A stretch of 64,000 nt of DNA from Candidatus Methylacidiphilales bacterium (lineage in GTDB: Bacteria; Verrucomicrobiota; Verrucomicrobiia; Methylacidiphilales; CAZTYG01): the NCBI GenBank assembly GCA_033875315.1, contig JANRJG010000026.1, positions 124,001 through 188,000 of the forward strand, in the 5' to 3' direction. Each line of letters opens with the position of its first letter. Positions within the stretch are counted from its first letter, which is position 1. Shown piece by piece: positions 7,873 through 15,742 of this stretch. Both the position numbers and the translations under genes were made by a program. The notes beneath the pieces were generated by a model. It was not told the DNA's origin. It saw only the letters and a program-made list of their open reading frames with translations, and ran no database searches.

Positions 7873-8664
7873 TTATTGGACGCGCCTCAGATCAAAGGGC
7901 GGTCTGTTGCTGGACTCTGGATGGAATAGCAGGGTCAACTTGACCTGGTAGCTCCCATAGTTGGGAGTGAGGAAAACCGGTTTGGTACCCGTTTCCTGCT
8001 CATAACGGAGCGAGGGATCGAAGGGGCGGAATTCCCATTGTCCGGCCGCATCCAAGGCAGGCTGCCCAAAATCCTTGTGGGTGAAATCCCCCAGACGACT
8101 CTGTGTCACCTTGCCCAGAGGATTCACGGTCAATATCACATCGGCGTATCCTCTGAGGTTTTTACCGCGCAGCGTCGCGGGATAAAGGGGACGGGGTCCG
8201 ACAATGGGGAGGACCGGGATGGGACGCTTGGCCAAGTCGTAGAACTCGGCGGAGAAATAGGAATCGACTGAAGGCTTGAAGGTGAATTTCTGCCGCACCT
8301 TGACCGGAGAAACAGTCCCGAAACGCTTGGCGGGCAGGTATTCCCAGTAAGGAATGACCGACATGACTGCTTTCCCGAACAAAGGGTGGGAGGCTTCCTC
8401 CAGATGCGGAGAAACCACGCGCCCGGCGCTGTTGATGGTGAACACCACCGAAGCAGAGCCCGGCTTACCGGCCAACAGATGCTCGCGCGGATAAATGGGC
8501 TGGTAGGCCAGAAGCAATTGAGGCTTGGTGTCCTGTGCCTGTTTATCAACCTGCAGAGGGGCCGTCACCTTGGATTCGGGGGTGCTGGTGCCGCCGGAAG
8601 ACGCGACCGCGGCGGCAGGAAACGCCAGAATGATCCCAAGAACAATCCGAGCAAAAACTTTCAC
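7873..8664 (-). CDS. Periplasmic protein with two TonB C-terminal-like domains
   Basis: A 263-residue exported protein. The GTG start at 8664 gives a clear signal peptide (VFARIVLGIILAFPAAAVAS). The mature part holds two related units, each with the TonB_C pattern of YP, a glycine-rich turn, V-x-F/L-x-I/V-N, G-x-V, and a final W-E-x-x-P/F. The first unit covers about residues 55-125 and the second about 150-225. There is no membrane anchor with the proline-rich arm seen in true TonB, so it may be a partner or decoy rather than the energy transducer. It follows the TonB operon on the same strand after a 128-bp gap and may be transcribed with it. The assignment to the TonB family is by pattern. 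Confidence 0.7.
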   Translation of the reverse strand: MKVFARIVLGIILAFPAAAVASSGGTSTPESKVTAPLQVDKQAQDTKPQLLLAYQPIYPREHLLAGKPGSASVVFTINSAGRVVSPHLEEASHPLFGKAVMSVIPYWEYLPAKRFGTVSPVKVRQKFTFKPSVDSYFSAEFYDLAKRPIPVLPIVGPRPLYPATLRGKNLRGYADVILTVNPLGKVTQSRLGDFTHKDFGQPALDAAGQWEFRPFDPSLRYEQETGTKPVFLTPNYGSYQVKLTLLFHPESSNRPPFDLRRVQ

Positions 8665-8792
8665 AGAAAAGAGACTACCACAAGACGTGGGCTGCTGTCA
8701 GCCGTCAGCATACCTGCTGTCCGGGAATGCCCCCAATCTGACGGGTAAACCAGTCAACCAGTCGAGAGCATCCAGGAACTTTTTCGGGGGGA

Positions 8793-10154
8793 TCAAATTC
8801 CCCCGCCCTTGGAGCGGGCCAAAGCGCGGATTTGTTCCAGATAACGGGCCACGGAATCTTTGGGTGCGATTTTTTGCGCGTCTTCCAGAAGAGAAACCGC
8901 CTTGCTGTAATCCTTCTTGCCCGCGTAGATCTGCCCCATGCGTATTTTCGCGTCTGCTGCCGTCGCCTCAATGGAGGCGGCACGCTCATAAGCAAACAAA
9001 GCTTTGTCCGTCTCACCGGTTTCTTGGTGGTTTTTACCCAGAAGCATCCAACCCTGTCCATCCAAAGGGTCTTCCTCAACCACTTGGCGAAGAATCACTG
9101 CGGCTTCCGCGTTGGCTCCCGACTGGAGTGCCAGTCTGGCGCGCACACGGAGCATACGGGCCTTCAACGGGCCGGAAGCGATTTTGGTTTGCAGCAAGTC
9201 AAGCAACTGCCCTGCCTCTACCGGATTGTTGTAGGCCACAAGCACTTCCACAGCGCGGAGCGCCTTTTCACCCAGGGCGGAATCGGACGCGATGGCCCGT
9301 TTGTAAGCACTGGCCGCAGAGAGGGGGAGCTTGGCGGAAACGTAGATATCCCCCAATTGATACAGATCGCCCGTTTTGGCCGCGCCCCTTCTGGCCACCA
9401 TTTCCAAGGTTTCGGCCGCTTTGGTCAAATTCCCCGATGCCATGAAAATTTGTGATTGCTGTTGGAGAAGGGCGGCGTTCTCAGGGTCGCGAACCACCAT
9501 TTCGTCAATGGCTGCAGCAGCATCGGCCAATTTTTTCTGCCTGACCAAAGAAACCAGCAACCCCTGCCGCCATTCTTTGCTGTTGGGCTGTAGCAAAACC
9601 GCCTGACGGAAAGCACTCTCTGCGGCCACAACATCGCCCGCACCCAAATGACACCTTGCCAGCATGCCATAAACGGAGGGATCAGCTTCACCGAACTCCA
9701 ACGTTTTGACCAGATAGCGGGCAGCATCTTGAAAGCGCTGTTGTTGGGCCATGATCAGCGCAAGGTTGCGGTAGGCTGCGCGGAAATTCGGAAACTTACG
9801 GATCGCTTTGAGATAAAACTCTTCGGCCTTGGGCAGGTTGCTGGTTTCTAGGTAAAGATTCGCCAGGATGAGATCAAACCGCGCATTGGTCTTGTCATCC
9901 ACGTAGCCTTCCAACTCGGTCATGCCGCTGGCGCGATCGTCGCGAAGCATTTGCTGGAGGGTGGTCAGGGTGAGGCGGTCTTCCTCGGTCAAAGAAGGCT
10001 CCTTGCCTGGATCGACGCCGAAGCTGCCGATGAAGGATTTGACGAATGTCGGATCCTCCCACATCTGCTTTTCGGGGGTCTGTGTCTGCGCTTGGGTGTC
10101 GGCCAGCAAGAGCCCCAGGATCAATGAAGTAAGGTTGAGAATGCTCGGTTTCAT
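8793..10154 (-). CDS. Exported TPR protein of the TonB operon
   Basis: A 453-residue protein with an N-terminal signal peptide ending near AQTQ and then a nearly continuous series of tetratricopeptide repeats from about residue 90 to 440 (for example FRAAYRNLALIMAQQQRF and GQGWMLLGKNHQETGETDKA). TPR proteins form scaffolds for protein contacts. In TonB2-type systems a TPR protein is the usual last gene, as here. Its ATG overlaps the TonB stop by 4 bp, which argues for co-translation. It probably acts in the periplasm next to ExbB, ExbD and TonB. No catalytic motif is visible. Confidence 0.85.
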   Translation of the reverse strand: MKPSILNLTSLILGLLLADTQAQTQTPEKQMWEDPTFVKSFIGSFGVDPGKEPSLTEEDRLTLTTLQQMLRDDRASGMTELEGYVDDKTNARFDLILANLYLETSNLPKAEEFYLKAIRKFPNFRAAYRNLALIMAQQQRFQDAARYLVKTLEFGEADPSVYGMLARCHLGAGDVVAAESAFRQAVLLQPNSKEWRQGLLVSLVRQKKLADAAAAIDEMVVRDPENAALLQQQSQIFMASGNLTKAAETLEMVARRGAAKTGDLYQLGDIYVSAKLPLSAASAYKRAIASDSALGEKALRAVEVLVAYNNPVEAGQLLDLLQTKIASGPLKARMLRVRARLALQSGANAEAAVILRQVVEEDPLDGQGWMLLGKNHQETGETDKALFAYERAASIEATAADAKIRMGQIYAGKKDYSKAVSLLEDAQKIAPKDSVARYLEQIRALARSKGGGI

Positions 10155-10840
10155 GCGGAAGGGGGGATGCGGATGGACTGGGCGACTTTCGTCGCACTCT
10201 TCTTGCCATCCCGTTTTGCCGGTTCAAAAACCCATTTCATCAGGGCATCCTTGACGGGCCCTTCCAGGAGTGAGTCGCTGGCTTTTTCGATCACGACCTT
10301 ATCGACCCGGCCACGATCGTTGATGAACAAGAGTGCTTTTACACTGCCGCCGGTTTTGCGGATACTTGGAGGGACCACGGGTTCGACCGTGGAAACCACC
10401 TGAGGCGGCTCAACAGAATCGGAGGAGCCCAGCATTTCTTCCATATCCGACCTTCCGCCCGGGCCCCCAGTGCCCCCAATGACACCCCCGGATGCAAAAG
10501 ATGTGCCGCTGCCGAAAGAATCCATCCCACCTGATCCGCCGAGGGCGCTTTCGAGATCGGAAAGACTGATGGCAGCCAGTGCTGGAGCGGGGTTGTTGAG
10601 CTGCTCGATTTCTTGGTTGATCGAGTTATCCGGAGGCGCTTCTTCTTTTTCCTCCGGTGGAGGTTCTTCTTTTTTGATTTCCTTTTTTTCCGGCTTTTTC
10701 TCTTTATCTTCCTCTTGGGCGACGATTTCCACTTCCTTAACATCCTTCTTTTTTTCGTCGGATTTATTGAAAAGCAGGCCGCCAAAAAGCAGCACGGCCA
10801 GATGGAGCGCAACGGCTGCAATGACAGCGATCGTTCTCAT
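10151..10840 (-). CDS. tonB: Energy transducer TonB
   Basis: A 229-residue protein with the classical TonB plan. A membrane anchor covers residues 3-24 (IAVIAAVALHLAVLLFGG). A charged periplasmic arm of alternating Lys, Glu and Pro covers about 28-80. A Gly/Ser-rich linker follows, then the C-terminal TonB domain from about 150 with the pattern VKALLFINDRGRVDKVVIEK and WVFEPAKRDGK. The domain contacts the TonB box of outer-membrane receptors and passes on the energy of the proton gradient. Both ends overlap neighbouring genes by 4 bp. The receptor at 24853-27942 is a likely client, though more receptors surely exist elsewhere. Confidence 0.92.
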   Translation of the reverse strand: MRTIAVIAAVALHLAVLLFGGLLFNKSDEKKKDVKEVEIVAQEEDKEKKPEKKEIKKEEPPPEEKEEAPPDNSINQEIEQLNNPAPALAAISLSDLESALGGSGGMDSFGSGTSFASGGVIGGTGGPGGRSDMEEMLGSSDSVEPPQVVSTVEPVVPPSIRKTGGSVKALLFINDRGRVDKVVIEKASDSLLEGPVKDALMKWVFEPAKRDGKKSATKVAQSIRIPPSA

Positions 10841-11262
10841 TTCTTTTCTGTGGAAATGCCCACTTTGCTGATGCCAATTTTCTTCACCTCATCAAGGACG
10901 GAAACCACCACTTTGAAATCGGCGTTGCCGTCACCGTTGATGATGATGTTGGCCTCTTTGTCGGTGGCCTTGAGGGTCTGAAGCCGATAGGGAAGCTGGG
11001 CAATGGTGATCTTGTCCTTGTTATAAAAAACTTCGCCTTTTTCTGTGACGGACAAGGTAACGGTGGTGTTCTTTTTGTCATCCTGCTTCGAAGCGGAGGA
11101 GGCCGCTGGAACCGCCACTGTAACCCCCTGGTTTTTGGTCATGGTCAGGTTCACCAAAATGAAGGTGGCGCAAAGGAAGAACATGATGTCGATCAGCGGC
11201 ACAATTTCGATGCGCGCTTTTTTCCGGCCACCTTTTGTTTTTCCTCCTCCGCCTCCAGCCAT
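10837..11262 (-). CDS. exbD: Biopolymer transport protein ExbD
   Basis: A 141-residue ExbD/TolR protein. A Gly/Lys-rich cytoplasmic start is followed by one membrane helix with the conserved proton-carrying Asp25 in VPLIDIMFFL, and then a periplasmic domain to the end. It pairs with ExbB to form the proton channel that drives TonB. It begins 8 bp after the ExbB stop and its stop overlaps the TonB start by 4 bp. The length is typical for the family. Confidence 0.95.
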   Translation of the reverse strand: MAGGGGGKTKGGRKKARIEIVPLIDIMFFLCATFILVNLTMTKNQGVTVAVPAASSASKQDDKKNTTVTLSVTEKGEVFYNKDKITIAQLPYRLQTLKATDKEANIIINGDGNADFKVVVSVLDEVKKIGISKVGISTEKK

Positions 11263-11270
11263 AACACTCC

Positions 11271-12761
11271 TTAAGAGGCCAGCGTAACAGGGGCGCGGAC
11301 AGGCACCGAGGCGTGTCCGGGAACTTCATGTCCACCGTTGGAATGGCGAGCCCCTGCACTGGCTATGGCCAGTTCCAATTCCCGGCCGGCATGCTCCAGT
11401 TCGTGCTGGGCCTCTTCAATGCGATCATTGAGGAAGTTGAGAGGGATCAGGGCAAAAATAGCGATGCAAAGACCGAAGGCCGTGGCGATGAGCGCTTCGG
11501 CGATCCCCCCGGTGATGGCCGTGGTTCCGGAGGCCGCATCCGTGCCACCCATCCCCTCGAAGGAACCCATCATACCGACGACGGTTCCAAGCAGACCGAG
11601 CAAGGGAGCCATGGTGATCACGGTATCCAGCATCCAAAGGCGCGCGGTCCAGCGCTTCATTTCTTTGGCCGTGGCGGCAGTGATCGCTGTTTGCAAAGTG
11701 TGGTCTTGGTGTGAAAGGGCATAAGCCATCACTTTGGCCACATAATCCTTCGATTGATTCCCGGCATTGATGGCCTCCTGAATGCTTCCTCTATGGATGG
11801 CCTGGAAAATGGCATCGATGGATTTTTTGTTGCGCTGCGAATTCTTGAAAAAGAAATAAACCATGCGTTCGATCGAGACAGCAACCCCGATAATCGAACA
11901 AATCAGAATCGGCCACATGATCGGGCCCCCGTGGATGAATTTTTCCACCAAGCTGGCCTTTTTGAGAAACGCGCTCAAAGCGCCGCCCTTGGTCGGGTCG
12001 TAGGGGATGATGCCCTGGCCGGATTCGACCAACTGCTTGATGCCCGAACCCAAAGCGGGATCCAGGATGCGCAGGATCGGACGCCCGGCCCCGGGCTGGC
12101 CGATGAGCAACCCCGGCACACCGGCCTGGGAATAAAAAACCGCCACCGGACCAATCAGCGCGGCCGTGCCATCCACCACCGTTCCACTGGCATCCAAGGC
12201 GGAAGCCGGAAACTTCATCAGTTTGTGGATGTTGATCAATCGATTGAACGCGAGATCCACCACCTGGGCGCGGACGGCAAACTTTTCCTTTGTCGAGAGA
12301 TTGTTGTTTTCCGGGGCCAACTTGGCCTCGGTGATTTTCGCGATGTGTTGGGGGAGCTCTGCCGGGTGGATGCGGGTTTCCAAACCGAGGATGAATTCGT
12401 CAACCAAGTTGCCCAGGTAAGTGTTTTCTTCGGTGCGGGCCTTGATTTCCAATTCGGCCTTGCGCCGGTCCAATCCGGCAGTGTCATAGGCGCGTTGCTT
12501 TTCTTCAAAGACTTTGCGAAGTTCGGAGAGCTTGGTTTCCAAAGCGGCCAGATTATCCGTCAGTGGAATGCGCTCCAGTTCGATGGATTTGCGAAGAGCC
12601 GTCAGGCTTTTCTCAGCTGAAGCCAGATCCTCCATGGCGGAACGCATGACCGCCACATGACCGGGAGATTCCGCCCCCACGAGGGAGGACAGGGAAAACA
12701 AAAAAAGTCCGAGGGAGCACCCGATGGAGGACGCGTGATACGTGAAGGAATGGATTTTCAT
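11271..12761 (-). CDS. exbB: ExbB/TolQ-family protein with a long N-terminal periplasmic domain
   Basis: A 496-residue ExbB-type proton channel subunit. Residues 1-30 are a signal sequence. Residues 35-130 are rich in Glu, Lys and Leu and probably form a coiled coil. The MotA/TolQ/ExbB domain begins near 278 with a first helix (IMWPILICSIIGVAVSIERM). The two later helices carry LLGLLGTVVGMM and GIAEALIATAFGLCIAI, both family hallmarks. Plain ExbB has about 240 residues, so the extra N-terminal half resembles the extended ExbB proteins of TonB2-type systems that work with a DUF3450 partner. The ATG overlaps the DUF3450 stop by 4 bp, which fits. Confidence 0.93.
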   Translation of the reverse strand: MKIHSFTYHASSIGCSLGLFLFSLSSLVGAESPGHVAVMRSAMEDLASAEKSLTALRKSIELERIPLTDNLAALETKLSELRKVFEEKQRAYDTAGLDRRKAELEIKARTEENTYLGNLVDEFILGLETRIHPAELPQHIAKITEAKLAPENNNLSTKEKFAVRAQVVDLAFNRLINIHKLMKFPASALDASGTVVDGTAALIGPVAVFYSQAGVPGLLIGQPGAGRPILRILDPALGSGIKQLVESGQGIIPYDPTKGGALSAFLKKASLVEKFIHGGPIMWPILICSIIGVAVSIERMVYFFFKNSQRNKKSIDAIFQAIHRGSIQEAINAGNQSKDYVAKVMAYALSHQDHTLQTAITAATAKEMKRWTARLWMLDTVITMAPLLGLLGTVVGMMGSFEGMGGTDAASGTTAITGGIAEALIATAFGLCIAIFALIPLNFLNDRIEEAQHELEHAGRELELAIASAGARHSNGGHEVPGHASVPVRAPVTLAS

Positions 12762-13624
12762 TGGATGACGGCCGGCAAAGCGACAAATTTCGCTTTCATT
12801 TTGTTGGTGAGAATCGCTTGGATTTCGCGGAGTTCAAAAGCCAGTTCTGGTTTGGAGGTCCACTGCCAGCCCGTGTCGGTCAAATGACCGTAACCGACGT
12901 ATTCACCCGTTGGGGAGGTGTAGTACCCGTGGGTCAATCCAAGGTAAAGCGTCTGAACCTCGACTTCTTTCCCCCCGTCAACTTTTCGGACTTCGTTCAC
13001 AACGGAGGATTCGTTTTGCAACTTGCTGACTTCATTCAGAATGCCGATGACGTTCTGGAAGCGTTCGGCCAGGGTGATCTTGGTCGTTTTGGCGTCGGTG
13101 GGCATGCGTTGGAAGAGGGGGGTGATCTTCGTTTGAAGGGGAGAGGGCAGGCGGTTGAAAAGGACACGGACGTTATCTTCGAACTTCAACACATTGTCGC
13201 GTAAGGCAGCCGTGGCTGCTTCCTCCGATTTGCGTTGTTCGTTCAAGTTGGAAATTTCAGTCTGGATTTTGGCCAAATTGTCCTCGGTTTCCTTGACCTG
13301 CTTCTCCAGGTCAGCGATCTGCCGCTCCAACAAAGCGGTGCGCTCGTTGAGGATCTCTTTACCCGTCTGCCAGTCCTGCCGCTCTGCGGAGATGATGCGG
13401 TTGATTTCGACCCACTTGGCAATGATCTCACGCTCCTTATCGAACTGGGCACGGATCTGGGCGGCATCATTCGCGGAGGGCGCGTTGGCCGCGGGAGCGG
13501 CTTCAGCAGCCTGCAGAGGGCCGGTATTTTGGGAGAGAAAAACGCCCACCAAGGCGTAAAGGAGTACGGCCCACGGACGGAGTCCAAAGACCTGGGTTAC
13601 CGACAAATACTTCGATGATTCCAT
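12758..13624 (-). CDS. DUF3450 family periplasmic protein
   Basis: The first gene of the TonB operon, encoding 288 residues. A signal region ends near residue 40 (ending QAAEAAPA). A long coiled coil of about 50-150 follows (ILNERTALLERQIADLEKQV), and then a globular end with TLYLGLTHGYYTSPTGEYVG and a Trp-rich patch (TDTGWQWTSKPE). The order DUF3450, ExbB, ExbD, TonB, TPR is the known layout of TonB2-like transport systems, where DUF3450 is thought to regulate or extend the ExbB complex. Two palindromes lie about 70-100 bp upstream of the start. Confidence 0.85.
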   Translation of the reverse strand: MESSKYLSVTQVFGLRPWAVLLYALVGVFLSQNTGPLQAAEAAPAANAPSANDAAQIRAQFDKEREIIAKWVEINRIISAERQDWQTGKEILNERTALLERQIADLEKQVKETEDNLAKIQTEISNLNEQRKSEEAATAALRDNVLKFEDNVRVLFNRLPSPLQTKITPLFQRMPTDAKTTKITLAERFQNVIGILNEVSKLQNESSVVNEVRKVDGGKEVEVQTLYLGLTHGYYTSPTGEYVGYGHLTDTGWQWTSKPELAFELREIQAILTNKMKAKFVALPAVIQ

Positions 13625-13962
13625 GCGCTCGGTTTCTTATAAAAAGCAGCCCGTTCAGAGTCCGGAAATGCTTTGATTCAAGTGATTTAAAGGTGGCCAT
13701 ATATTATGGCTTTTATGTTACATAAAGGTCTCAAATGGACGACAATCCCAATTTCTTACGGAATTTGCCGTAATAATTCAGCAGTCGTTGAATAAACACA
13801 TATGAGAAGGAGCATGGTTTGGCGGAATCCGCTCTGAGAACATCGAAGTCGAGAAACAACCTAGTATTTGGTCATCCCACCAGGCTCCTGCTTAGCCGTG
13901 CACGTTTCTTGGCAGAGCATCCCTCCTGCTCCCAATTTTTGAATTTGTCGAATGACTGACGA
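13625..13962. other. Intergenic region upstream of the TonB operon
   Basis: 338 bp without a gene, AT-rich compared with its neighbours. It holds two back-to-back palindromes (13696-13710 and 13712-13726) and several AT-rich stretches that could be promoters of the minus-strand TonB operon. No -35/-10 pair with good spacing stands out. The half nearest the membrane TPR gene (13800-13962) shows no clear terminator. Confidence 0.5.
13696..13726. promoter_or_regulatory. Two adjacent palindromes, candidate operator
   Basis: GCCATA-TAT-TATGGC (13696-13710) and TTTATGT-T-ACATAAA (13712-13726) are both perfect dyads, separated by one base. They lie 70-100 bp upstream of the first codon of the TonB operon. 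Iron- or metal-dependent repressors often control TonB operons, but neither dyad matches the classical Fur box, so the binding protein is unknown. The first dyad followed by TTTT could alternatively be a weak terminator on the plus strand. Confidence 0.4.
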
Positions 13963-15717
13963 CTATTCGACCGGAATCCGACTTTTGATTCCTTTCATAA
14001 GACGTGCATCCACTGTGTGGCCCAAGCGTTCAGCTTCGAGGAGTTGAGCGTATGCCTCTCTGTGTTGGCCCATCCGATCCAAGGCAATGGCATGCTGAAC
14101 GCGCAAAACGGGATCAGGCCCGAGTTCTTTCAGGGCCATTCTCTGATCGGCAACGGCTTTTTCGGGTTCTCCGGTCGTCAGGTAAACCAATGCCCGGTTT
14201 GCCCGCGCTTTGGCAAAATGGGGAGAAATCTCCAACGCCTGCCCATAACTCTGAAGGGCTGACGCATAATCCTTCATGTCGAAATAGGCATTGGCCAAGT
14301 TGTAGAGGGCGGCAACTCTGAGATGCGGCGCGCTGTTCAAATCAATGGCCCGCAGGGCCATTTCGACCGCTTCAGGAGCACGCCCACGATCCACAAGATA
14401 GGCGGAATAATTGACGTGAGCCAGCCAACTCGAAGGGTTGGCCGCTAGAGTGGCATCGAAAAGTGTGCGCGAATCCCTCCAGTTGGCGGCAACCCGCAGG
14501 GTCAGAGCCGACAAAACCAAAGCCAAAAGGCCGCCACCAGCAAGTGCCCAGCGCGGGGGAACCCACGAAATGGAACCCACCAGAGCCAGCGCAATCCCCG
14601 CCAGTGCGACGTATTGATAACGGTCGGCCACATTGGAAATGTTCTGGAAGTAAAATGGAACCCAACCCATGGAAGGTGCCAAAGCCAAAGCCCAAAAAAC
14701 CAAACCCATCATCAAACCGGGGCATTTCCGGAAAAACAAAACCAGCATTCCCAGGACGAGAAGAACCCCCACCGGAATCCAAACAAGCGAACTTTCGAGA
14801 ACCACCGCAGTCGTCCGTCCATAATCGATGGTCATCGGCCAGGGATAGAACGTCTTGGTCAAATAAAACAGCGAGGCATCCGAGGCCACCCATAGTTTTT
14901 CCAGCCAGGACGAAAGACCGCCAGTCTGGGCCGTATCTTGAGCACGCGTGGCAAAGAAAACCGTGCCCAAAGCAGGCACGACAAAAGCGCCGATCCGCGC
15001 CCAAACCCGAAAATCCCGCAGTGAATGACAATGCCACTCCCACCAAACCACGCATGCGACCAAGAACACCTGGGAAGGCTTGGAAAGGATCGCCAATAAG
15101 AAGCAAATCCAGGCACCCATCCACCACCGCCATCCCATCTCTTCTTTGCGAGAAGCCTGGAAAAGGAGAGCGAGACTGCAAAAAACCCAGAAAGCACTGA
15201 ACACATCCTTGAAACCTGTCACCCAGGCCACTGGTTCGACCTGCATCGGATGCAGAAGGAACAACACGGCACCCGCTAGGCAGGATTCCGGGGAGGCCTG
15301 AGGCAGAAATTTTCGGATCAAGTGAAAAACACACAGCGAGTTCAACAGGTGAAAAAGCAGGTTCACTGCGTGGAATGGCCAAGGATCCAGGCGGCCCCAC
15401 AATGCCAACGACCATTGGGCAACGCCGGCCCAGGCCGTGTACGTGACCGGGATGTACATCCGGATGAAAGCGCCTTCCCAGTAGGTGTGCAAATGGCTCA
15501 GCGGCCGGGCAGCCATCAAAGGGTTTTGATAAATATTGGCTTCATCGTCCAACAACACGAAGTCGTGGCCCAGCAAACGGCCGAACACAACCAAACCGAG
15601 AAAAACCAGCGTCAGCGCAGGCCAGAAACGAATCATCCATGTCCACAACAGAGCCAAGCTACCGACAGATGGAGCGCGATTTGTGCCTGCGCGAACTTTG
15701 GACGATTTTTTCTTCAC
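13963..15717 (-). CDS. TMTC-like membrane protein with TPR repeats
   Basis: A 584-residue integral membrane protein. The first 400 residues contain about ten membrane helices. The first loop holds FVLLDDEANIYQNP, an acidic motif seen in GT-C-type glycosyltransferases and in TMTC proteins, and a later loop has HPMQVEPVAWVTGFKDVFS. The C-terminal 180 residues are TPR repeats (YNLANAYFDMKDYASALQSY and others). The GTG start at 15717 lies 25 bp after the stop of a paralogue with the same design. It probably transfers a sugar from a lipid-linked donor to a protein or glycan in the periplasm. That function is inferred from fold and context. Confidence 0.7.
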   Translation of the reverse strand: MKKKSSKVRAGTNRAPSVGSLALLWTWMIRFWPALTLVFLGLVVFGRLLGHDFVLLDDEANIYQNPLMAARPLSHLHTYWEGAFIRMYIPVTYTAWAGVAQWSLALWGRLDPWPFHAVNLLFHLLNSLCVFHLIRKFLPQASPESCLAGAVLFLLHPMQVEPVAWVTGFKDVFSAFWVFCSLALLFQASRKEEMGWRWWMGAWICFLLAILSKPSQVFLVACVVWWEWHCHSLRDFRVWARIGAFVVPALGTVFFATRAQDTAQTGGLSSWLEKLWVASDASLFYLTKTFYPWPMTIDYGRTTAVVLESSLVWIPVGVLLVLGMLVLFFRKCPGLMMGLVFWALALAPSMGWVPFYFQNISNVADRYQYVALAGIALALVGSISWVPPRWALAGGGLLALVLSALTLRVAANWRDSRTLFDATLAANPSSWLAHVNYSAYLVDRGRAPEAVEMALRAIDLNSAPHLRVAALYNLANAYFDMKDYASALQSYGQALEISPHFAKARANRALVYLTTGEPEKAVADQRMALKELGPDPVLRVQHAIALDRMGQHREAYAQLLEAERLGHTVDARLMKGIKSRIPVE

Positions 15718-15742
15718 GGCATTATGACAATCGAACCACGCT

